Source: Stramenopiles sp. TOSAG23-3 (Eukaryota > Sar). Taken from it: a stretch of DNA of 16,255 nucleotides. The notes below the pieces were generated by a model. It made no database searches. It saw nothing but the letters and a program-made list of their open reading frames with translations, and was not told the origin of the DNA. This document shows positions 6,562 to 13,169 of this stretch, piece after piece. Position 1 is the first letter of the stretch, and each line of letters opens with the position of its first letter. The translations under genes and the position numbers were made by a program. The DNA lies in contig LT642496.1 of the NCBI GenBank assembly GCA_900128585.1, positions 1 to 16,255 of the forward strand, in the 5' to 3' direction.

Positions 6562-8295
6562 TTAACTTTCTGATGCTTTGAGAAGGGCATGCTGTAGGTC
6601 TATCTCTTTGCGTCGTTTCAAGTACTTTGCAATAAAGGACTGCCAGCGCATGGCCATGAAAAGCTTTCCAAATTTGGCCTTTGCATTGGACCTTGAGGCA
6701 GGGTCCAAATTCCAATCCGCGTCAATGTTTCGAATGTGGACCACGTCCAGCAGGCGCCGCACGATTCTGCTCCACCGAAAGTACATTGCGAGGCCGCGCA
6801 TTTTCTGGAGAGCCATTGGGGTTTTCCCAGACTTGTCGAGATTCCAATCGTCTTCCACAATCTTAGCTTTAGTGTTCTTCGCCAGGGCAGTCAAGCGGCG
6901 GTTCCGCTCCCTGTTTTTCATCTTCCTCAAGGCATCCCGCCGCCGTTGCTCCTCTTCAGCCTTTAAGATCCTTTCCCGGGCCACGTTAAGGCAGCGAGAG
7001 CGGAACTGTCCCAGCCTGCTAATCAGCCAGCCACTAGCCCCTGAACGCTCCGACGAAGGCTTGACTAGGTCCATGTTCACGACGATCACCCTGTCATCCT
7101 CGGACGGGGGCATGCAGATCCTGATGTACCCGATGACGATGGCCTTGCAGTCGACTGCATCCTTCGCAATGTCCAGGAGGCGCTGCCGCTGCTCTTGGTA
7201 CATGAAATTTGGAAGGCCTATGTACGCCTCGTTCGACTTGGCCTCCCTAAGCGCTACCGCGTGGTTCTCTTTCGCGACGTGGGCGGCCGCCGCGGCCTCC
7301 GTCGCGGCACCATTGTCCTCCTCGGCCCGTTCCTTCGCGAAAATGATTTCTTCCAGGGTCACCTCCTTGTCTTTTTCCCGCCTGGCAGCCTCCGCGTTGC
7401 TTTCTTCGGCCGTCTTCCTCGTCGCTTCCGCCACGGCGATCGTTCTGCGAAGGGACTCTGTCGCCGTTTCCAGTTTTGACAAGTATGGCCGAAGGGCTTT
7501 GTGCAGGTCGCGCAGGTCGCACTCGTGCTTGGGCCCCCCGAGCGCGTCGAGCGCCGTCGCACCCAATCGCACCATTCGCTCGTACATTTCCATCACGGCG
7601 GCGCAGGACCGCACTTTCAGGAACACGTCGGTGCGCCTGTCGTGAATATTGCACGAGCCCAGCGAGCCCCTGTCGTCTATACCAATGTGTGTCCCGTGAA
7701 CCAGGACCACCCTCCCCCCGTTCGGGCACTGGTTGACGATGCTCTGCAGGCCAGCCCTTCCCCCGTGGGGCAGCCCCCCGAGCCCACCAATTTGAAAAGG
7801 AAACTCCCTCCCCGAGTGCGCCCTGTACTTTTCGTGGTCGAAGAGGATGGGGGGTTCCGGCCCCGTGGGGTCCTCGCACACAACGTAGGTGCAGATGGAA
7901 GGGTCGTGCCCCGATTCCAGCAAGTAGGCCTGGAGCTCGCTTTCAAATATCTCAAAGAGCACCGGGGCCCGGAAGCTGGCCTCCAACGTAAGCTGCGACG
8001 CGGTCTCTCGCTTGGTTTCGGTGACCGTCTTGTCCTTGACTCTGCGGTCGACTATTCCTGGTATTTTCGAGATGTCCCTCGGCTTGGCCAGTTTCGGTTG
8101 GGCAAATTCGACAACCTTTCGAATTTGATGCCGGTGCTCCTCGAAGTCCGTCAGGTTGTTGTTGCCAAACAGATTTTTGAGAAAGTCGTCGCTCACGAAC
8201 TGACCATTGGAATCCATGCATTTCTCTTCCGGACTCTTGGGAACCTTTCCTTCCCCGGCATCCTCCCTGGCATTGTTCAGAACGTACTTTGACAT
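6562..8295 (-). CDS. LCIB-like (beta-carbonic-anhydrase-fold) domain protein with coiled coil and repeated C-terminal tail
   Basis: A 577-residue protein. Residues about 110-245 resemble the LCIB/LCIC limiting-CO2 family, whose characterised members are beta-type carbonic anhydrases or partners in algal carbon concentration. Family-like features are FPFQIGGLGGLPHGGRAG (165-182), HIGID with a possible zinc ligand H203, GSLG (210-213), and SCAA with a possible ligand C231. The family's third zinc ligand and Asp/Arg dyad (a CRDE-type motif) are not evident where expected; C140 in VVCED is the nearest candidate, so activity is doubtful. Residues 270-350 are a charged, Ala-rich coiled coil. AIVIGYIRICMP (385-396) looks like the conserved closing strand of stramenopile LCIB-type proteins. 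The tail (about 440-565) is highly basic and carries two copies of a DWNLD...RW motif. No signal or transit peptide is clear. Start context is ordinary and no in-frame upstream ATG was used. Family placement is from memory of motifs and is moderate. Confidence 0.6.
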   Translation of the reverse strand: MSKYVLNNAREDAGEGKVPKSPEEKCMDSNGQFVSDDFLKNLFGNNNLTDFEEHRHQIRKVVEFAQPKLAKPRDISKIPGIVDRRVKDKTVTETKRETASQLTLEASFRAPVLFEIFESELQAYLLESGHDPSICTYVVCEDPTGPEPPILFDHEKYRAHSGREFPFQIGGLGGLPHGGRAGLQSIVNQCPNGGRVVLVHGTHIGIDDRGSLGSCNIHDRRTDVFLKVRSCAAVMEMYERMVRLGATALDALGGPKHECDLRDLHKALRPYLSKLETATESLRRTIAVAEATRKTAEESNAEAARREKDKEVTLEEIIFAKERAEEDNGAATEAAAAAHVAKENHAVALREAKSNEAYIGLPNFMYQEQRQRLLDIAKDAVDCKAIVIGYIRICMPPSEDDRVIVVNMDLVKPSSERSGASGWLISRLGQFRSRCLNVARERILKAEEEQRRRDALRKMKNRERNRRLTALAKNTKAKIVEDDWNLDKSGKTPMALQKMRGLAMYFRWSRIVRRLLDVVHIRNIDADWNLDPASRSNAKAKFGKLFMAMRWQSFIAKYLKRRKEIDLQHALLKASES

Positions 8296-8376
8296 CCTCC
8301 AGCAAATAAATACGTAGCTTGGTGCAATTGATTCCTCGTTTGTACCCTCACATATATATATTCAATGCCTTCGCCC

Positions 8377-8392
8377 GTGTGTGTGTGTGTGT
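8377..8392. repeat. GT dinucleotide microsatellite
   Basis: Eight GT units, lying about 80 bp upstream of the LCIB-like start codon on the opposite strand. They run into TATACGTATACG. Confidence 0.8.
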
Positions 8393-8440
8393 ATATACGT
8401 ATACGTAGCTCACATTCACAATTTTCAGCTTTTGTGCATT

Positions 8441-8468
8441 CACTCACTCACCACTCACTCACTCACCA
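8441..8468. repeat. CACT tetranucleotide repeat
   Basis: CACTCACTCAC followed by CACTCACTCACTCAC, a duplicated short CACT array in the divergent spacer. Confidence 0.75.
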
Positions 8469-8761
8469 CACAAAAAAGACAATGTAATTCACAAGAAAGA
8501 AAGAAGGGGTGAAATCAATTATTGCAACTTCTTACCTTCCTAGCCTTCCTACCCTTTTAATCTAATACGCTCCCCCTCCCCTCCATTCCCTCTCCCATTT
8601 TTCTTCTTCTTCTTCTTAATAACATTCCAACAATTAGGTTACAACATGTACATATGAATGTGAGTGATATAATATAATAGTAATAACGGTTTTATTTTTT
8701 TTTAGAGATGATTAAAAAAACCGACGACGATCGACGAAATTTTTTTAATTTTTATTACCCA

Positions 8762-8784
8762 CCAGTAGTATATAGTACTACTTG
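8762..8784. repeat. Hairpin CCAGTAGTA-TATAG-TACTACTTGG
   Basis: Nine-base arms that pair with one bulged T around a five-base TATAG loop, directly followed by an A11 run. On the + strand it resembles a stem plus A-tract; no known function. Confidence 0.5.
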
Positions 8785-8800
8785 GAAAAAAAAAAACTCT

Positions 8801-8867
8801 AAATACCACTAAAAGCAAGTAGGGGTCAACCTAAAAATGTACAAAATACTATTCACTAGTGGTATTT
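8801..8867. repeat. 11 bp inverted repeat AAATACCACTA / TAGTGGTATTT
   Basis: Perfect arms at 8801-8811 and 8857-8867 separated by 45 bp, immediately beside the hairpin at 8762. The size would fit a tiny terminal-inverted-repeat remnant, but no target duplication was seen. Confidence 0.45.
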
Positions 8868-8942
8868 CAATGCTAATTATATTTAACATAATAACAGCAT
8901 TAAATTAATATCTATTTTTTCGTGAATTTTCAACAATTCGTT

Positions 8943-8956
8943 ACGTTACCGGTACC
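8943..8956. repeat. ACGTTACCGGTACC motif, copy 1
   Basis: A 14-mer shared exactly with 10044-10057. It lies about 190 bp upstream of the dynein-tip start codon. It includes the 10 bp palindrome GGTACC/ACCGGT core shared by three spacers. Confidence 0.5.
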
Positions 8957-9147
8957 CAACCAACCAAGCTTGTTTCTTTAAATCTAATCAGAATACAAGA
9001 GAATCCTATTGTGTGGTGGGTGTTTCGCTTATTTTAGGTTTCTCCGAGGCAGTTTCTTACACAAAGCATAGTTCTAAAGCTGTAAACTTGATTCTTCTCT
9101 TCGAAATGATCAAATAGAAATTTACAAATTTCAAAACATTTTTTACC

Positions 9148-9771
9148 ATGCAGAAAGAAGCCGTCCAGGAAAACGAAGCACCCAAAAAGGCAACAGAAAC
9201 CACCGTTCCCATGACATCTGGGGAAAGGGCATGCATAGTCGAAATGTGCAAGAGGGAACTGGATGCCGCCATCCCGCTGGTCGTGGCCGCGGAGGCCGCG
9301 CTGGACAAGCTGCGCAAAAGAGACTTCCCAGAAGTCGGAAGGTGTAATCGCAAGCCGCCGAGTATCGTCCACTCAGTGTGCCAGTGCGTGATCCACTTGC
9401 GGACGGGGCTTGACGATTCGATCGAGCTGAACCGGAAGACAGGGCGCGCCAAGGATATGAGTTGGAAACAATTCGAGCGAATGTACTTTCGTGTCGAGGC
9501 CTTCGTCTACGGGCTGAAGTCGTTCAAGAGTGAGATCGACGCTGGCAAGGTGCCGCAGTCCAACGTCGATGCGGCGAAGAGCGCCATGAGGGCGATGGGC
9601 GACGACTTTTCGGCGGACGCGGTCCGTAAAAACGCCAAGGGGAGTGAGTGGGCGGCGCTGGCTGCCGCTCTGGTCGACTGGATGCGCGAAATGGTGTCGT
9701 ACTACGACGTCATTGTTGCGGTTGAGGAGAAGAAGAAGGCGCTGGCCGGAGGCAAGGCGACGGGTGACTAA
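9148..9771 (+). CDS. Stand-alone dynein stalk tip / microtubule-binding domain protein
   Basis: A 207-residue protein with no motor. Residues about 28-60 (CKRELDAAIPLVVAAEAALD) resemble the distal first helix of the dynein heavy-chain coiled-coil stalk. The kink RKPPSIVHSVCQCVIHL (68-84) corresponds to the KNPPxxV...AVC helix that opens the microtubule-binding domain. SWKQFERMY (105-113), the helix around VYGLKSFKSEID (120-131), and the stretch around DDFSADAVRKNAKGSEWAAL (152-171) follow the family's W..K...F..L..FD..I and F..E.V...S.AA order. ALVDWMREMVSYYDVIVAVE (174-193) matches the returning helix (LC.WV.A...Y..V...V.PK). In ordinary dyneins this unit is buried in a protein of about 4,500 residues between AAA4 and AAA5; here both sides are AT-rich spacer. 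It has a short low-complexity N-tail and a Lys/Gly C-tail. Start context is TTTACCATGC. The likely role is microtubule or axoneme binding without force production. The alternative is a gene fragment, although its frame is intact with normal codon use. Confidence 0.75.
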   Translation: MQKEAVQENEAPKKATETTVPMTSGERACIVEMCKRELDAAIPLVVAAEAALDKLRKRDFPEVGRCNRKPPSIVHSVCQCVIHLRTGLDDSIELNRKTGRAKDMSWKQFERMYFRVEAFVYGLKSFKSEIDAGKVPQSNVDAAKSAMRAMGDDFSADAVRKNAKGSEWAALAAALVDWMREMVSYYDVIVAVEEKKKALAGGKATGD

Positions 9772-9833
9772 AATATTTTCTTTGTTATTAATATTTAAGG
9801 TCAATGCCGATCGCTTTCGTGTTCGGCTTGGGT

Positions 9834-9894
9834 TCTGGCATGTTTAAACAAGAAAAATTTGGCTGTTATTTTTTATAGTAATCTGGCATGTTTA
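9834..9894 (+). repeat. Dispersed element copy 2 bounded by 13 bp direct repeats
   Basis: TCTGGCATGTTTA occurs at 9834-9846 and again at 9882-9894. Between them is AACAAGAAAAATTTGGCTGTTATTT followed by TTTATAGTAA, the same blocks as at 6329-6371. The arrangement looks like a very short insertion with a target-site duplication, but it is too short to name an element type. Confidence 0.45.
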
Positions 9895-10043
9895 TCTTTC
9901 TTTCGATTGGAGAATGTTTTGAAAATGTTTTAGTTTGTCTGTAGTATTTTAATTGTTTTTTGGTGTATATGCTTTCTTTTCTTCGTTAGAATCTATTGAC
10001 GAATCTTTTTGAAATGATAGGAATATAATCTGTGAACAAAGAA

Positions 10044-10066
10044 ACGTTACCGGTACCGGTACGGTA
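10044..10066. repeat. ACCGGTACCGGTAC palindrome, copy 2
   Basis: ACGTTACCGGTACCGGTACGGTAA contains the perfect 14 bp palindrome TACCGGTACCGGTA (10048-10061). It stands out as a GC patch in very AT-rich DNA. Confidence 0.55.
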
Positions 10067-10403
10067 AAGAGAACAACAGAGAGGGGATTGTTGAAGAAAG
10101 ACAAAAAAAAAAAGAAGAAAAAAAAAACAAGATCTTTTTAGAAGGGTTATACAATCAGCTTTGAGATGCATGCTTGACTAGGCAATCAAAAACTGATCTA
10201 GGATTTATAGTGTAATTTTATATTACCTATATAAATATGTACTTATATATTTAGGGAGAGAGATGACTACCGTATTCTTCACGAGTTATTTTTTGTTGTC
10301 CTCGATCGTAGGCGAAACTCCAAAACTCCTAAAATAATAACAGGTACTAGGATGGAAAATAAGAAAATGACACCAACAACAACAAAATAAAAAAAAGTCC
10401 ACA

Positions 10404-11294
10404 TTACTGACCTCCTCCCGGACTGAAATTGTTGCGCTGCTTCAGCGTGTTTAACAATTCCAGTATACACTCGGTCTGAATGTCAAGTTCTTCTCCATTG
10501 CTTCCGCCGGAGACTGTCACGTCTTTCCCGTACCTGTCCAACAGCGCCGCTTTCATCCGTTGAAAGGTTGCTTCCTCGTCCTTGGGCCTCACCATACCTT
10601 TCAGCCCATTTCGAAGCAGCCGCTCCAAAAAGGTAGTGTCTATGTGGTATTCTACAGGATGGGTTCCGTCGGACTTGACCACAGGAATGTGCCGGGCAAC
10701 TTCTTCCGTGGCCTCGTCTACAATCGACAGCGGGAGTGCCATCGCTTTTTTCGTCATAATTTTCCCACATACGCCCATCTTCTTTTTTTCCACTTTGTTC
10801 GGCGTTGCTTTGCGCTCGCGATGGTTGGACCAGGCCATTTTTTCTATCATGCGGCCCAGCTCTTTATCGGACATGCTCTTCTTGGACTTGATGGAAGCTT
10901 GCACCAAGGAGGCCATCTCTTCCACTATCCCGGGAGAAAACTCTGCCGCGCTTCGGACTTCTATGTACGCATCGACGAGTATAGCCAGCAAAATGTTGAG
11001 CATAATGAAGACATTTATCAACACGAACGTGAAGAAGTAAAATTGCCAGACGTTCTTCATGGACGATTCTCTCATCTCGTAATGGATCGTTTCAATGTTG
11101 CCCTGCATGAACAAGAGGATGACCGTCTCCATCGATTTGCTAATTGTGGAGAACGACGACGAGATTTCCCCAAAAATAACAACTCCACACACCGCATAGA
11201 CAGTGTTGATCAGCGCAAATATTAAAACGAAATGAAACAGGTCGTTCTTCGCGCGTTCGATTGTTCTCGTCACCAACCCTAATCGGGCCCCATC
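10404..11294 (-). pseudogene. Polycystin/TRP-like channel, 3' part: S5-pore-S6 and cytosolic tail
   Basis: An open frame running from just after an in-frame TAG (11295-11297) to TAA at 10404; there is no ATG near its start, which shows it is the continuation of a longer gene. It begins DGARLGLVTRTIERAKNDL, typical of the polycystin pre-S5 region. S5 is FHFVLIFALINTVYAVCGVV and is followed by a pore helix FSTISKSMETVILLFMQG. S6 is about YFFTFVLINVFIMLNILLAI, continuing to LVDAYIEV, close to the polycystin-2 LLNMFLAIINDTYSEV end. The presumed filter reads MQGNIE rather than the LGD-type acidic filter of polycystin-2. A charged tail of about 180 residues follows, with no second membrane segment. 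It lies one frame away from the 5' part, with which it overlaps between 11140 and 11294. It could be a broken gene, a sequencing or assembly error, or a gene with an intron. Confidence 0.75.
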
Positions 11295-12147
11295 CTAGCT
11301 TGGGAACCTGTTTTCCTCCAAACATGACGGTTTGGGCATTGGCAGTAACCGACTCTGTGACAACTCCTTTTGCCTGCACGTCGTTCATATACTTCCTAAA
11401 GATGCAGCGAGAGGTATCCTTTGCCCCCTGGGGGCAGATATTGAACCCCATATTGTTGACCCCTTTCTTGTCAAACTCTGCAGTAAAATTGAACATTATG
11501 TCTGTAGTTCGGTTGAACATTCCGCAGTCGTTGGAACAGCCAAACCGGTCAACGGCAGGGAAATCGTTGCCTTTGTTTTCACACACGCCATCTCCACATG
11601 GCGGATCCACAAACACACGGTTTACAAGCTTGTCCCTCAGCCAAGTGTACACCTCCTGTTTCTCCTGTATGACCAGCGGATTTTGGTCATTTATACTCAC
11701 TTGCAAGGAGGAGTATTGCTCAAAGGCTTTCTCTCCACCGCTCTGCATGCTAAGGATGAGCAAGTACATGCAGAGGATGAGGAGGAAGTAAACGCACTGG
11801 CAGTAACCGCTTCGGTTCGATTGCCGTTGCTCTACCCGTTGGGCAAGTTTTAATACTACCTCATCGCCCGATATAGATAGGATTTCGTTGCCAACCACCT
11901 TGTTTAAATGTCTTGCGGCCTTTTCCAAGTGGTACTTATCCAGTTTGCCATCGTCGTTCCCATACTTTTCTTTGAAGGCATCGAACTCTGCTTTTGACAT
12001 CTGCAGCACGCTCGCGTGCTTCCGCGTCACGATCGATTTTTGTCTGATTCGGCTGTACGAGTCACTGGGCGGGGGAGGCGATTTTGGATCATCTTGACTC
12101 AAAGGCGCCACTTTCACGGGGTTTATTGTTTCACTAATTTTTGCCAT
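11140..12147 (-). pseudogene. Polycystin/TRP-like channel, 5' part: cytosolic N-terminus, S1, Cys-rich extracellular domain
   Basis: The natural ATG is at 12147. The frame encodes a disordered cytosolic head (1-50), a degenerate EF-hand-like stretch KYGNDDGKLDKYHLEKAA (61-78), a single membrane helix (about 114-134, YCQCVYFLLILCMYLLILSM) and an extracellular domain. That domain contains CGDGVCENK (184-192) and FGCSNDCG (202-209), the CGDGxCE...GC..DCG knot seen in protist polycystin-like proteins, plus N-glycosylation sites (NRT, NFT). The homologous region ends near residue 285 (KQVPKLGWGP). From there the frame reads the pore segment out of frame and stops at 11140. The rest of the extracellular domain and S2, S3 and S4 are absent between this point and S5, a loss of perhaps 200 or more residues. 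No room exists elsewhere in the window for them. The true product, if any, would join to the 3' part. Confidence 0.72.
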
Positions 12148-13169
12148 CTATCCAATTGAAACAAATACATGCAAATCAACCATCAGCGTTTGTTTGTATA
12201 CAAAACTAGTGAGGTCAATATAATCCCTCGGGTTCCTGTTTCTATTCTGGATTTGAGAATCAACATATAGTCAAAATTCAATCATAGAGAGAAACAGAAA
12301 CAGAAAGAAAGATTTAAACATTAAATAATTATATAACAAAAGTCGTTATACATTTTTTTGTATTTCTTCTTCTTTCCTATAATATTATTTTCATATTACA
12401 ACTACTATTATTCATGCTATACCTCGTAATAGTCGTCTATTATCATCATCTATTTGATTAAAATTTCTTTCTTTTTTTTTTAAAAGTGTGTCTAAAAAGT
12501 AGATATAAATTAGATCTCAGAGTTTATTATGGATCCTATCCGCTTATTTTAAAGGATATTGCGGTTGGGGGCCTAGCAGGGCTTTACCATAACACAATGT
12601 TACATTAAATAACATCTAAGCAAAAATGACGAAAAAACTAATAATTTTTTACCAAAACTGTTCACTATACCAATTTATATAGGTAAATATTACAAGTATA
12701 ACATTTAAAGTTTTTGTATTATGTTACGCCCCTATATCTAGGTATTAATATTTATACCGGTACCGGTAGCTGGTTCGGAGGACATTTAAATTTTTTTCCA
12801 ATCCTCTTTTTCTTCTTTTTTTTGAGAATTGTTGATAAATAATTCTCTCTGTATACTTATGTTGAGGGTAGGACCCTAAATTTTTTTTTTTCGTTTTGAT
12901 TGTATGTAGTGTACAACAAAGCTTAAATAAAAAAATATAAAAACACACCACCCACCACAAATTTTTTGAATCAAAACAGTTATTACAAATTTCCCATTAT
13001 TAAACAATAAAAGATGCTCTATCTTCTTATCTATGAAGCGATTTTAGACAACAATTGAGTACGTTTCACTTTTCATCGTGTGCAGGAAGACCGACGAACT
13101 AACCACCACAACGACAGCAGCAACTACTACTATACAACCACAACAACAACGCAGCGCGGGACATTGACG
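12148..13169. other. Divergent promoter region, channel / MBOAT genes
   Basis: A 1 kb AT-rich spacer with no gene recognised. It includes one CCGGTACCGG palindrome (12755-12768), a GC patch at about 12560-12585 (GCGGTTGGGGGCCTAGCAGG) that is not a tRNA, poly-T/A runs, and an ACAACAACAACG-type repeat just before the MBOAT start. A four-codon upstream frame (ATG 13033 to TAG 13047) would precede the MBOAT start if transcription begins upstream of it. Confidence 0.45.
12755..12768. repeat. TACCGGTACCGGTA palindrome, copy 3
   Basis: A perfect 14 bp palindrome identical to 10048-10061 and sharing its core with 8943-8956. It sits in the channel/MBOAT divergent spacer, about 400 bp from the MBOAT start. 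Confidence 0.55.

Larger units (their letters stand above)
8296..9147. other. Divergent promoter region, LCIB-like / dynein-tip genes
   Basis: An 850 bp spacer between two genes that point away from each other. It contains a GT run (8377-8392) followed by alternating TATACGTATACG, a CACT repeat (8441-8468), a TTCTTCTTCTTCTT tract near 8601-8615, two hairpin-forming inverted repeats (8762-8784 and 8801-8867), and one copy of the ACGTTACCGGTACC motif (8943-8956). No gene was seen. Confidence 0.5.
9772..10403. other. Convergent spacer between dynein-tip and channel genes
   Basis: Both flanking genes end here. It contains the second copy of the ~42 bp dispersed element bounded by 13 bp direct repeats (9834-9894), a CCGGTACC palindrome cluster (10044-10066), a poly-A/G tract (about 10098-10130) and no classical AATAAA close to the dynein-tip stop. 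An open frame at 10279-10470 (-) with a hydrophobic stretch overlaps the channel 3' end and is not called a gene. Confidence 0.45.

Noticed and set aside
8441-8468. Possible CRISPR-like repeat
   Set aside because: It is a simple CACT tetranucleotide array without spacers, in a eukaryotic setting.
10279-10470. 63-residue open frame with a transmembrane-like stretch at the channel 3' end
   Set aside because: It overlaps the channel tail in another frame, has no ATG start (its first codon is non-ATG), and its hydrophobicity comes from T-rich spacer. A spliced extra exon cannot be excluded but nothing supports it.
12555-12590. GC patch that might be a tRNA or snRNA
   Set aside because: No acceptor-stem pairing or B-box (GGTTCGANTCC) could be found, and no snRNA signature was recognised in this or other spacers.
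13080-13169. 30-residue N-terminal extension of the MBOAT protein
   Set aside because: It would need a GTG start and reads through an ACAACAAC repeat (Tyr/Thr run); the tandem ATGs at 13170 begin a plausible signal peptide.
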